From NCBI RefSeq assembly GCF_026240905.1, contig NZ_JAPEVI010000003.1:2728001-2792000 (forward strand): DNA of 64,000 bases, in the 5' to 3' direction. The stretch's first letter is position 1, and each line of letters opens with the position of its first letter. A program made the translations under genes and the position numbers. Under the pieces are notes generated by a model that was not told the DNA's origin, made no database searches, and saw only the letters and a program-made list of their open reading frames with translations. Shown here piece by piece: positions 8,653 to 16,254 of the stretch. Origin of the DNA: Roseibium salinum. Its GTDB lineage: Bacteria; Pseudomonadota; Alphaproteobacteria; Rhizobiales; Stappiaceae.

Positions 8653-8868
8653 TCATTTTGTCAGAATAAGCTTGCCCTGTTTGGTGATGGACAGGCGGTA
8701 GGTTTCGTCATTGTGGTGAATGTGAATCTGGCGGACGCCGTCGAACAATTCGCTGGAATCGAAATTCGTCCTGGGTTCATGCCGCGGCTTGACGGCAAAT
8801 GCGTTCCGGGTGCGGCCGGCGGAAGCGAGGGAAAGGCGGTTCTTCTGGCTGTTAGCGGTCGGTGTCAT
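8653..8868 (-). CDS. hemP: hemin uptake protein HemP
   Basis: About 71 residues from ATG 8868, which has an AAGGA box about 11 bases upstream. The conserved C-terminus (FDSSELFDGVRQIHIHHNDE then YRLSITKQGKLILTK) is the HemP/HmuP signature: an H-rich strand, YRL, and the GKLILTK end. HemP/HmuP proteins are needed for, or activate, hemin-uptake genes in rhizobia and related bacteria. The frame is open back to 8991, but that start would place coding sequence over two iron-responsive operators, so I prefer the internal start. The gene lies beside rirA, and RirA control under iron sufficiency is expected. No hemin receptor or hmu transporter genes are in the window. Confidence 0.87.
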   Translation of the reverse strand: MTPTANSQKNRLSLASAGRTRNAFAVKPRHEPRTNFDSSELFDGVRQIHIHHNDETYRLSITKQGKLILTK

Positions 8869-8960
8869 GCGCACAATCGGTCCTTGGCCTTCAGTTTGCT
8901 CACCTGCGGCAGGCCTGTCGGGTGAACCTGCGTGAGCGTTTCGACAGCGGATCATCAAGG

Positions 8961-8975
8961 TGAGTATCAAAGTCA
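8961..8975. promoter_or_regulatory. iron-responsive operator (IRO, TGA-N9-TCA), distal to rirA
   Basis: TGA-GTATCAAAG-TCA matches the TGA-N9-TCA operator of RirA. It lies about 95 bp upstream of the hemP start and 10 bp from a second copy. Given rirA next door, it is likely to repress hemP when iron is plentiful. Confidence 0.65.
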
Positions 8976-8985
8976 ATTTTATACT

Positions 8986-9000
8986 TGACACTCATACTCA
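8986..9000. promoter_or_regulatory. second iron-responsive operator overlapping a plus-strand -35 box
   Basis: TGA-CACTCATAC-TCA also fits TGA-N9-TCA. Its first bases lie within a TTGACA -35 hexamer (8985-8990) of a plus-strand promoter whose -10 is TATCAA (9009-9014; spacer 18) or CTATCA (9008-9013; spacer 17). RirA binding here would block that promoter. Confidence 0.62.
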
Positions 9001-9019
9001 AGTTTTCCTATCAAGGCAA

Positions 9020-9098
9020 TGCCTGATCGAAACGGAACTGGAAATCGCGTCCTCTGGTTCCGGTTGAGACAGGACCTCCGAACTCTTCGGAGGTTTTA
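9020..9098 (+). ncRNA. candidate iron-regulated small RNA divergent from hemP
   Basis: A promoter (TTGACA 8985-8990, -10 about 9008-9014) points into a region with no reading frame. About 80 bases on, an intrinsic terminator occurs: stem ACCTCCGAA (9074-9082), loop CTC, stem TTCGGAGGT (9086-9094), T-run to 9097. An upstream stem AACGGAAC/GTTCCGGTT (9031-9038 with 9057-9065, one bulge) gives a plausible two-hairpin RNA. The terminator works only in the plus direction, while both flanking genes lie on the minus strand, so neither explains it. The overlap of the promoter with an IRO predicts expression under iron limitation. There is no homology evidence; this is a structural prediction. Confidence 0.5.
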
Positions 9099-9181
9099 AA
9101 TGCCAGGCAAGCCAACCGCCCTCTCCTCTCCCTCAGCGGCCAGCCAGCCAGGCGTTTCTCTCCCGAGGGCGCCCGGCCAAC

Positions 9182-9213
9182 AAAAAAGGCGCCGACCCGG
9201 ACGGTGGCGCCTC
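9182..9213 (-). terminator. intrinsic terminator of rirA
   Basis: On the minus strand AGGCGCC and GGCGCCT form a stem followed by a run of six T residues. It begins about 24 bases beyond the rirA stop. Confidence 0.8.
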
Positions 9214-9236
9214 CTGAATTCTCGTCAGATGATTTG

Positions 9237-9701
9237 TCAGGCGTTCGCAGCCAGCGGCGGCTTTGCCACGTCGATCTTCAACAGATCGCGCATGCCGAAT
9301 CTGTCTTCCGACAGGTCCGCGATGGACTTGGTGTCCAGCACTTCCATGAAGGCTTCCAGCGCCTCATGCAGCAGGCCGTTGAAGCCGCAGGACATGATGA
9401 GCGGACAATCCTTGCGGCCGGAATCGAAGCATTCCGCCAGAAGGAAGCTTTCTTCCGCCGCGCGCACCACTTCGCCGACCAGGATCTGCTCTGCGGGACG
9501 GGCCAGCATGACACCGCCGTTACGGCCACGGATGGTCTTGATGAGATTTGCATCCACCAAAACCTTCATGATCTTGAACAGATGGGTTTCGGACATGTCG
9601 AAGCTGGCAGCGATATCCGCAACCTTGCTGGGTTTGTCCGGGTTCACCGCGCAATACATCAGCGCGCGAACGGCATAGTTTGTCTGTTGTGTCAAACGCA
9701 T
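9237..9701 (-). CDS. rirA: Rrf2-family iron-responsive regulator RirA
   Basis: The protein has 154 residues. An N-terminal winged helix (MRLTQQTNYAVRALMYCAV start, recognition helix near SETHLFKIMKVLV) is followed by the RGRNGGVMLARP wing typical of Rrf2 proteins. Cys91, Cys99 and Cys105 (AECFDSGRKDCPLIMSCG) are the RirA spacing of Fe-S cluster ligands. RirA is the global iron regulator of rhizobia: with an intact cluster it represses iron-uptake genes at TGA-N9-TCA sites. Two such sites lie 0.25 kb away before hemP. A TTGACG (9731-9736)-N17-CATATC (9708-9713) promoter would start transcription at or within a few bases of the ATG. No ribosome-binding site is evident, so the mRNA may be leaderless. 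Confidence 0.93.
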   Translation of the reverse strand: MRLTQQTNYAVRALMYCAVNPDKPSKVADIAASFDMSETHLFKIMKVLVDANLIKTIRGRNGGVMLARPAEQILVGEVVRAAEESFLLAECFDSGRKDCPLIMSCGFNGLLHEALEAFMEVLDTKSIADLSEDRFGMRDLLKIDVAKPPLAANA

Positions 9702-9813
9702 GATCTAGATATGCGGTGTCAGGGTGCAAACGTCAATGCATAAATTTGAGTGTAGCATGCGACTTTTTGGAAGGCACCCCCCTGCAGCTCCCCCACGCGT
9801 CCCGGCGTGAGGA

Positions 9814-10872
9814 CTATTCCGCGGCCTCCGCCGTGTCGGCGTCGCCGGGCAGATTGTCTTTCAGAAACACGTCGATGCCGATCCGCTCCTGACCCTCGAT
9901 GATCGCCGCGCCATCGCAGAGCGCCTTGAGCACCCGGATGGCACTGCGGATCTCGTGGCCGGGATCCTGGGCGATCACCGCATCCAGGACATCGGCCCGC
10001 AAGGCATCGCGGGTGTAGGGTGTCAATTCATGGCCGACGAAGACGACGTCGCGCGCCCGTCCGGAGGCGGTCAGGGCCGAGATGGTGCCCCGGTTGCCCG
10101 CGCCCATGTTGTAGAGGCCGGCGAGGTCCGGATGCTCGTCCAGGAGCTTGCGCACCAGATCCGCGTTGCGCTCGTTGTCGTCCCTGCCCTCGCGGACCTT
10201 CAGCAATTCCAGATGCGGATAGTCCGCCTCGATCACCTGCCGGCAGCCGAAGAACCGGTCGGCATGGTCGCGCAGACCCAGCGAGCCGGCGATCAGTCCG
10301 ATCTTGCCCGGCCGTGCCGCCACGAGCCTGCCCAGCAGGCGGCCCGCCGTGCGGCCTGCGGCAATGTTGTCGATGCCGACGAAATGCCGCCGGGTCGAGG
10401 AAGGATGGTCGGAGACAAGCGTCACCACGGGCACGCCGCGCTCCTGCAGCCGGTCGATCGCCGCCCGCACTTCCGGAAAGGCCGGCGCGACCACCGCGAC
10501 CCCGTCGCAGACGGTCCGGTCGATCACGGCCAGCGTTCCGGCCACCCGGTGGCCGTCGAAAGCGTCGATCGGCTCGATATGGACATGCATGCGGTCGCCG
10601 CTCATCGTCTCGGCGTGCGACAGGGCCTCGCGGGTCAGGTCCTCCATGAAGGCGTTGGGGCCATTGGGCAGCAGAAAGTAGAGCCTGTAGAGCCGTTTCT
10701 TGGCAAGGCCCGCGGCAAAGACATCCGGCTTGTAATTGAGCGTTTCCGCCGCCTGCTTGACCTTCTCGATCGTGGTCTTGCGAACGCCCGGACGCCCGTT
10801 CAGCACCCGGTCCACCGTTGCAAGGCTGACGCCGGCCGCATCGGCCACGTCATGGATCGTCACACGCCGCAT
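9814..10872 (-). CDS. LacI-family transcriptional regulator
   Basis: The protein has 352 residues. The N-terminal LacI helix-turn-helix (VTIHDVADAAGVSLATVDRV, then LNGRPGVRKTTIEKV) carries the hinge helix and the usual YKPDVFAAGLAKKR link. A type I periplasmic-binding-protein sensor domain follows (about residues 60-340). The VDRVLNG recognition helix and FLLPNGPNAFMEDL start resemble LacI proteins that sense sugars or inositol derivatives with an ABC transporter. No sugar transporter is adjacent here, so the ligand cannot be named. It is apparently monocistronic; the next gene upstream is an unrelated flavoprotein 99 bp away. Confidence 0.88.
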   Translation of the reverse strand: MRRVTIHDVADAAGVSLATVDRVLNGRPGVRKTTIEKVKQAAETLNYKPDVFAAGLAKKRLYRLYFLLPNGPNAFMEDLTREALSHAETMSGDRMHVHIEPIDAFDGHRVAGTLAVIDRTVCDGVAVVAPAFPEVRAAIDRLQERGVPVVTLVSDHPSSTRRHFVGIDNIAAGRTAGRLLGRLVAARPGKIGLIAGSLGLRDHADRFFGCRQVIEADYPHLELLKVREGRDDNERNADLVRKLLDEHPDLAGLYNMGAGNRGTISALTASGRARDVVFVGHELTPYTRDALRADVLDAVIAQDPGHEIRSAIRVLKALCDGAAIIEGQERIGIDVFLKDNLPGDADTAEAAE

Positions 10873-10971
10873 GTCGCCTCCCTGTTTCGGGTCAGTATAG
10901 CGAGGGATGAGGGACGGTCATCAAAAAATGCTGCAGTGCGTGAAATTCCTTTGCACAGTGCCGGCGGCCGC

Positions 10972-12150
10972 TCAGACCACCTGCCCTGCGGCGTGCCCGG
11001 AAGACCAGGCCCACTGGAAATTGAACCCGCCTAGATGGCCGGTCACATCGACGCCTTCGCCGATGAAGTAGAGCCCGGGCACCCGGGCGCTTTCCATCGT
11101 CCTGGAAGAAAGTTCCGAGGTGTCCACGCCGCCGAGAGTGACTTCCGCCGTACGGTAGCCTTCCGTGCCGACGGGCGTGAGCTGCCAGCTGCCCAATTGC
11201 TCCGCAGCGCGGCGCAGCACCTTGTCGGACTGGTCCGCCAGCCTTCCCTTGAGCTGAAAGGCCTGGGAAAGCTCTTCCGCCAGCCGGTGGGGCAGCATCT
11301 GGCCGATGGCCGTTTTCAGGTCCTGCTTCGGCGTTTCCTGTCGCGCCCTGCGGAGCGTTTCGAAGGCATCCGTATCCGGGACCAGGTTTACCGAAATCGG
11401 CCGGCCTTCCTGCCAGTAGGAGGAAATCTGCAGGATCGAGGGGCCGGAGAGGCCGCGATGGGTGAACAGCAGGCCCTCCCGGAAAGTGGTTTTCTGGAAC
11501 GAGACTTTCGCATCCACCGAAACGCCGGAAAGCCGGCTGCAAAGTTCCTTGTTGGCGTCCGAGAACGTCAGCGGCACCAGGCCGGCACGCGGTGCGATCA
11601 CGTTCAGGCCGAATTGGCGGGCAAGCTCATAGGCGAACCCGGTCGCCCCCATCTTGGGAATCGACGGCCCGCCGGTGGCCACGACCAGCGAGGCTGCCTG
11701 CAGTGTTCCTCTTGAGGTCGCAACGGAAAACCGCTCGTCCGGCTTGCTGACAGCCTTAATCTCCGTGTCCAGCTGCAGTACGCCGCCGGCCGCCGCCAAC
11801 TCGGCGAGCAGCATCCGGATGATCTCCTTCGAACTGCCGTCGCAAAAAAGCTGGCCGAGGGTTTTCTCGTGCCAGGCAATCCGGTGCTTTTCCACCAGCG
11901 CCAAAAAGTCGTGCTGGGTATAGCGCTTCAGCGCGGAAATACAGAAACGGGGGTTCGCGGACAGGAAATTTGCCGGCGTGCAGTTGAGATTGGTGAAATT
12001 GCACCGCCCGCCCCCGGAGATCCGGATCTTCTCCGCAGGCTTTGCGGCGTGATCGACCACCAGCACCCTGCGCCCGCGCTTCGCCGCCTCAATCCCACAC
12101 ATCAACCCGGCGGCCCCGCCGCCGAGCACGAGTACATCCAGATCATGCAT
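10972..12150 (-). CDS. HI0933-family FAD-dependent oxidoreductase (BaiN-like)
   Basis: The protein has 392 residues. It begins with a Rossmann FAD site (LDVLVLGGGAAGLMCGIEAA) and carries the family motif KIRISGGGRCNFTNLN. A central insertion domain and the C-terminal FAD contacts (PGLYFIGEGVDVTGHLGGFN) complete the HI0933/YhiN fold. The family is widespread, and the BaiN member is a bile-acid related flavin reductase. In most proteobacteria the true substrate is unknown, so I would not transfer that name. Length is normal. It stands alone between a LacI regulator and the liv operon. Confidence 0.88.
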   Translation of the reverse strand: MHDLDVLVLGGGAAGLMCGIEAAKRGRRVLVVDHAAKPAEKIRISGGGRCNFTNLNCTPANFLSANPRFCISALKRYTQHDFLALVEKHRIAWHEKTLGQLFCDGSSKEIIRMLLAELAAAGGVLQLDTEIKAVSKPDERFSVATSRGTLQAASLVVATGGPSIPKMGATGFAYELARQFGLNVIAPRAGLVPLTFSDANKELCSRLSGVSVDAKVSFQKTTFREGLLFTHRGLSGPSILQISSYWQEGRPISVNLVPDTDAFETLRRARQETPKQDLKTAIGQMLPHRLAEELSQAFQLKGRLADQSDKVLRRAAEQLGSWQLTPVGTEGYRTAEVTLGGVDTSELSSRTMESARVPGLYFIGEGVDVTGHLGGFNFQWAWSSGHAAGQVV

Positions 12151-12225
12151 GGGCGGGCTTATACACGGGTTGGGGTTGATGAGTAAGGAGAACTTTAAGC
12201 ACGGTCAGCCTGCTCTGCCTCCACA

Positions 12226-12256
12226 CGAAAACCGGCGGCCCTTCCGAGCCGCCGGC
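12226..12256 (-). terminator. intrinsic terminator after livJ
   Basis: On the minus strand GCCGGCGGC and GCCGCCGGT form a stem of at least 8 bp with a loop of about 8 bases, followed by TTTTC. It sits 31 bases past the livJ stop and ends the liv operon. Confidence 0.8.
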
Positions 12257-12286
12257 TTCCTCAAAAAGCTCTCCTGACGAAGAAGC

Positions 12287-13492
12287 TTATTCCATTTCGG
12301 TGATGACTTCGTAGCCGTCGGCGCCGACCTTCCATAGGGCGTAGGTGCCCGGAACGTCGCCTTTTTCATCGAAGTTATGGTCGCCTGCCGCGCCCTTGTA
12401 GTCGATCTGCGTGCCGGCTGCGATCAGTTCCTTGGCCTTCTGCCATTCGCCCGGACGGATCGGCTCGCCTTCGCCGCTGGAGATTTCCATCATGGCGTCT
12501 GCAACGCCTTCCTTCTTGCCGCCGGCCTTTTCGAGGGCCAGCGCCATCATGAAGGCAGCGTCATAGGACGTGGTTGCGAAGATCGCATCCGGATCCTGGC
12601 CCATGGCCTTGAAGGCTTCGTTGAACAGGTCCAGGGATTCGGACTTTTCGCCCACCGGGGAAGACGACACGAAGTTCTCAAGGTTTTCAGCGCCGAGTTC
12701 CCTGATGACCGCGTCGGATTTCATGCCGTCGCCGCCAACGAATTTCTCGAAGAAGCCGTTTTCGAGGGCCTGACGCAGGATGGTTAGGCCGGTGCCGTCG
12801 CCATAGTCGAAGATGACCAGCGTGTCCGCGCCGCCGCTTGCCAGTTCGGCGAGGTTGGAGCGGTAGGACGCCTTGCCTTCCTCATGAGCCGCAAAACCGG
12901 TGATTTCGCCGCCGAGTTCATCGACATATTCCGCCTTGAACGCATTGGCGAGACCGGTGCCGTAGTCGTTGTTGAGATAAGCGACTGCGACCTTGCCGTA
13001 GCCCTGCTCTTTCAGGGTACGTGCCAGTGCACGGCCCTGGAAGTCATCGGAGGGAACGGTGCGGAACACGGTGCCGTTGTCTTCCAGATTGGAGATTTCC
13101 GGAGACGTGCCGGACGGGGTGATCATGGTCACGCCGGCCGGAATGGTGACGGAACCGGCAGCGGCCAGAACGGCGCCCGAGCAATGCGGGCCGACCATGC
13201 CGACAACGCCTTCGATGTTCACTGCCTTGGTGGCGGCGTCCGTGCCGTTCTGCGGGTTGCAGGCGCTGTCGCCGACGACACCGACCAGCTTTTCGCCCTC
13301 GCCGATACCGCCCTGCTCGTTGACCTGCTGCACGGCCAGCTGAGCCGCGTCGATCATGGCCGGGGCCATGGCGGCGATCGGACCGGAAATTCCTCCCAGA
13401 AGGCCGATTTTCACGTCGGCGTGTGCCGGGACGGATGCCAGAGCGGTTGCCGTCATCAAACCGGCTGCGAGCGCAAGAATCTTGGTCTTCAT
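12287..13492 (-). CDS. branched-chain amino-acid ABC transporter substrate-binding protein
   Basis: About 401 residues from ATG 13492, chosen because GAGGAGGT lies 9 bases upstream and a signal peptide starts immediately (MKTKILALAAGLMTATALAS, cleaved near AHA-DVKIG). The mature part is a type I periplasmic-binding protein of the LivJ/LivK family (IGLLGGISGPIAAMAPAMID; later GVVGPHCSGAVLAAAGS-like core). It captures branched-chain or related hydrophobic amino acids for LivHMGF. It is the last gene of the operon, behind a 198-bp gap with two hairpins that may tune its level against the membrane genes. The exact ligand cannot be read from sequence. Confidence 0.9.
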   Translation of the reverse strand: MKTKILALAAGLMTATALASVPAHADVKIGLLGGISGPIAAMAPAMIDAAQLAVQQVNEQGGIGEGEKLVGVVGDSACNPQNGTDAATKAVNIEGVVGMVGPHCSGAVLAAAGSVTIPAGVTMITPSGTSPEISNLEDNGTVFRTVPSDDFQGRALARTLKEQGYGKVAVAYLNNDYGTGLANAFKAEYVDELGGEITGFAAHEEGKASYRSNLAELASGGADTLVIFDYGDGTGLTILRQALENGFFEKFVGGDGMKSDAVIRELGAENLENFVSSSPVGEKSESLDLFNEAFKAMGQDPDAIFATTSYDAAFMMALALEKAGGKKEGVADAMMEISSGEGEPIRPGEWQKAKELIAAGTQIDYKGAAGDHNFDEKGDVPGTYALWKVGADGYEVITEME

Positions 13493-13574
13493 GTAAAATA
13501 CCTCCTCAATTATCCGGTCTTCGCCGGGCTTTTTTAAACTTCCTGACGCTGCACTCACAGGTCGAGTGAGCGCC

Positions 13575-13616
13575 TAGAGCATCCTGCGCTCGGCACAACG
13601 CCGACAGGATGCTCTA
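13575..13616. repeat. nested perfect hairpin between livM and livJ
   Basis: TAGAGCATCCTG (13575-13586) pairs with CAGGATGCTCTA (13605-13616), and inside them TCGGC pairs with GCCGA. No T-run follows on the minus strand, so it looks more like an mRNA-stability or processing stem than a terminator for the liv transcript. Confidence 0.6.
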
Positions 13617-13629
13617 TCCCTTTTAAGGC

Positions 13630-13680
13630 GATCAACTTGTCTGCGGTCAGGTTGTGCCACCTGAATGCAGGTTGATCTGC
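13630..13680. repeat. REP-like palindromic repeat, copy 1
   Basis: The core CTGCGGTCAG-N10-CTGAATGCAG-GTTGATCTGC (13641-13680) recurs at 39881-39920 with the same spacing and orientation (26 of 30 non-spacer bases). GATCAAC at 13630 pairs with GTTGATC at 13671, making a closed palindrome just after the livM stop. Confidence 0.55.
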
Positions 13681-13690
13681 CGGAACGGGC

Positions 13691-14656
13691 CTATTTGCGG
13701 TCCGAACCTGATTTTGCAGTCCGCAGGTCCCCTCTCAAGGGCTCGGGAAGCAACCCTTCGGGCCGGAAGCGCAGAACAAGCTGCAGCATGAGGCCGATCA
13801 GAAACAGGCGGATGTATTTTGCTTTGATAGCATATTCTGCCGGAAGCTGGTCGGTTGCAATCTCTGAAACCGACCAGATGATCCAGACAACCGCGGCGCC
13901 CAGGATTGCGCCCCGGTTGTTTCCCGATCCGCCCAGGATGAGCATGATCCAGACAAGGAATGTCGCCACCATCGGATCGATGGCTTCCGGTGTGATCGAA
14001 CGATTGAAATGGACGAAAAGCGCGCCGCCCAGCCCCATGAGAGCGGAGCCGAAGATGAAGGCCTCCAGGCGGCGGAATTCGACGTCCTTGCCCATCGCAT
14101 TGGCCGCCCCTTCATTGTCGCGGATCGCCCGCATCATCCGGCCCCAGGGCGCATTGAACTGGCGCTCCACAAGCAGATAGGCCACGAGCAGCACCGCCAG
14201 CACCATGATCAGGTAGGCGATCTGCGATTCCATGTAGCCGAGGTCTCCCATCGGGCGGGGAACCCCGGAAATGCCGCGCGCCGAGTTGGTGAGCCCCGGT
14301 TCGGACTTGATCACCAGACGGATGATCTCCGCGACGCCGATGGAGGCGATGGCCAGATAGTCGGAACGGAAGCGCAGACAGATCTTGCCGATCGGCCAGG
14401 CCACCAGGGCCGCCGCGAGCATCGCGCCGATCCAGCCCAGCAGGAAATGCAGGTCGAAGCCGCCGATGCGGCCGGGATCGTCCGGCGTGGAAAGGATCGC
14501 CGAGGTGTAGGCGCCAACCGCGAAGAAGCCTGCAATGCCGGCATTGAAGAGGCCGGCATAGCCCCACTGGATGTTCAGGCCGAGTGCCAGCAGCGCATAG
14601 ATGGCGATGAAGGTCGCCATGAACACGCCGTAGTTGACGAGACCCAGGAATTCCAT
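13691..14656 (-). CDS. livM: branched-chain amino-acid ABC transporter permease LivM
   Basis: About 321 residues from ATG 14656 (MEFLGLVNYGVFMATFIAIY). The frame is open upstream, but those codons overlap livH and look non-coding. The protein is almost entirely hydrophobic with about nine helices. It has the family loop NIQWGYAGLFNAGIAGFFAV and the EAA-like coupling region around PWGRMMRAIRDNEGAANAMG. It forms the inner-membrane channel with LivH. Its start lies 13 bases after the livH stop. Family and position in livGFHMJ make the call firm. Confidence 0.92.
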   Translation of the reverse strand: MEFLGLVNYGVFMATFIAIYALLALGLNIQWGYAGLFNAGIAGFFAVGAYTSAILSTPDDPGRIGGFDLHFLLGWIGAMLAAALVAWPIGKICLRFRSDYLAIASIGVAEIIRLVIKSEPGLTNSARGISGVPRPMGDLGYMESQIAYLIMVLAVLLVAYLLVERQFNAPWGRMMRAIRDNEGAANAMGKDVEFRRLEAFIFGSALMGLGGALFVHFNRSITPEAIDPMVATFLVWIMLILGGSGNNRGAILGAAVVWIIWSVSEIATDQLPAEYAIKAKYIRLFLIGLMLQLVLRFRPEGLLPEPLRGDLRTAKSGSDRK

Positions 14657-14669
14657 GTTCGGATCCCCC

Positions 14670-15542
14670 TTACAGCACCTTGCCCCTGAGCAGCCCGGTG
14701 GGCCGCACAAGAAGCATGAACAACAATATGGCAAAAGCCATGGCGGCCTTGTATTCGCTCGGCAGCACCAGCACCGACAGCTCTTCGGCGATGCCGACGA
14801 TGAGCCCGCCCAGAACGGCGCCCTCGACGCGGCCGACGCCCCCCAGAATGGCGGCGGCGAACATCGGCAGCAGCATGTGCCAGCCCATCATCGACTTGAG
14901 TTCGGTGTTGAACCCGAGAAAGAACCCGGCCGCCGCGCACAGGCCGCCGGCGATCATCCAGGTGAGGATGACGACCTTCTTGTTGTCGATGCCGGAGAGC
15001 AGCGCCAGGTTCGGGTTGTCGGACATTGCCCGCATCGCCTTGCCCCATTTGGACCTGGTCAGGAACAGCTGCAGGCCGCCGACCAGGACCAGCATGGCAA
15101 TCACCGTATAGAACTCGCGATCGCGGATCCTGAAGCCGAAATAGTCTTCCGGGCGGACGATGCCGCGCGAATAGGTCTGCGTGTCGACGCCCCAGACGAC
15201 CTGGATGACCGAGCGCACCATCAGCGCGATGCCGAGCGAGGCCATGACCGTGACGATCTTGGGCCGCTCGCGCAGATGCTCGTAGAACAGCTTGTCGATG
15301 CCCACGGCAACGCCGGCGGTTCCGATGATGGCGATCGGCAGGGCGGCCATCGGCGAAATGCCGAGGCTGGTGACGGCGGCCAGCGCGATGAAGGCGCCGA
15401 GGGTGGCCAGGTCGCCATGGGCGAGATGCGCATACCGCATGATCGCGAAGATGAGCGTGATGCCGACCGCGCCGAGGGCGTAGATGGACCCGAGCACGAT
15501 GCCCGGAATGACGTAGAAATTGATAAGGTCGAAGAGATCCAT
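14670..15542 (-). CDS. livH: branched-chain amino-acid ABC transporter permease LivH
   Basis: About 290 residues from ATG 15542 (MDLFDLINFYVIPGIVLGSI). The protein is hydrophobic with about eight helices. Family signatures include GAVGITLIFAIMRYAHLAHG near the N-terminus and the EAA coupling loop KWGKAMRAMSDNPNLALLSG. It pairs with LivM as the inner-membrane pore. The intended livF stop would fall 5 bases upstream of this start, as is usual, but a 1-base shift in livF leaves that reading frame open across the whole of livH. Confidence 0.92.
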   Translation of the reverse strand: MDLFDLINFYVIPGIVLGSIYALGAVGITLIFAIMRYAHLAHGDLATLGAFIALAAVTSLGISPMAALPIAIIGTAGVAVGIDKLFYEHLRERPKIVTVMASLGIALMVRSVIQVVWGVDTQTYSRGIVRPEDYFGFRIRDREFYTVIAMLVLVGGLQLFLTRSKWGKAMRAMSDNPNLALLSGIDNKKVVILTWMIAGGLCAAAGFFLGFNTELKSMMGWHMLLPMFAAAILGGVGRVEGAVLGGLIVGIAEELSVLVLPSEYKAAMAFAILLFMLLVRPTGLLRGKVL

Positions 15543-15547
15543 GCCGC

Positions 15548-16254
15548 TCAGCCCCCAGAAACATTTCGGCGACTTCACGGTCGGCCAGGAGCTCCGCTCC
15601 GGTGCCTTCGTGACGGTTCCTGCCGGCGGCCAGGACATAGCCCCGGTCGGCAAAGGCGAGCGCCTGCTTGGCGTGCTGCTCCACGAGCAGAATAGCAACG
15701 CCCGCGTCGCGCACATCGCGGCAGATCTGGAAGATCTGCTCCATGTAGCGCGGCGACAGGCCCGCCGTCGGCTCGTCGAGCAGCAGCAGCTTGGGATCCA
15801 GCATCAGCGCCCGGCCCATCGCCACCATCTGGCGCTGGCCGCCCGAAAGACGGCCCGCCATGGTCTTGCGGCGTTCTTTCAGGTCCGGAAAAAGGCTGTA
15901 GACGCGGTCGTAAGCTGCGGACAGATCTCCGGTTTTCAGGAAGCCGCCCATTTCCAGGTTCTCGTGGATCGACATTTCCCGGAAGATGTTGTCGACCTGC
16001 GGCACGTAGCAGATCCCGCGCTGGACGATCCGGTTGGGGGCCCAGCGGGTAATGTCGTCGCCATCGAACAGCAGTCTGCCGCCGCGTATCGTCAGAAGCC
16101 CGAAGACAGATTTCATGGCCGTCGACTTGCCGGCCCCGTTCGGTCCGACGATCACCACGATCTCGTCCTGGGAAACATTCAGGGAGACATTCTCCAGAAT
16201 ATCCGCGTCGCCATAACCTCCGGTGACGTCTTCCATGGAAAGCAGCGCGCTCAT
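15548..16254 (-). CDS. livF: branched-chain amino-acid ABC transporter ATP-binding protein LivF, with 3'-terminal frameshift
   Basis: The ATPase reads normally from ATG 16254 (overlapping the livG stop as ATGA). Walker A GPNGAGKS is at residues 37-44, followed by LSGGQRQ, Walker B LLLLDEPTAGLSP and the H-loop VEQHA. It ends EVAEMFLG, where this family typically stops within one or two residues. Here five G residues (plus-strand C run 15552-15556) precede the end. A sixth G would give a TGA at 15548-15550. As written, the frame misses that stop and runs on to 14575 with an Arg/His-rich tail that is the shadow of livH. I read this as a one-base deletion or a homopolymer sequencing error. The coordinates give the inferred intact gene. 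Confidence 0.82.

Noticed and set aside
8869..8991. Longer hemP reading from an ATG at 8991
   Set aside because: The extra 41 residues are not HemP-like and would place coding sequence over an iron-responsive operator; the ATG at 8868 has a ribosome-binding site.
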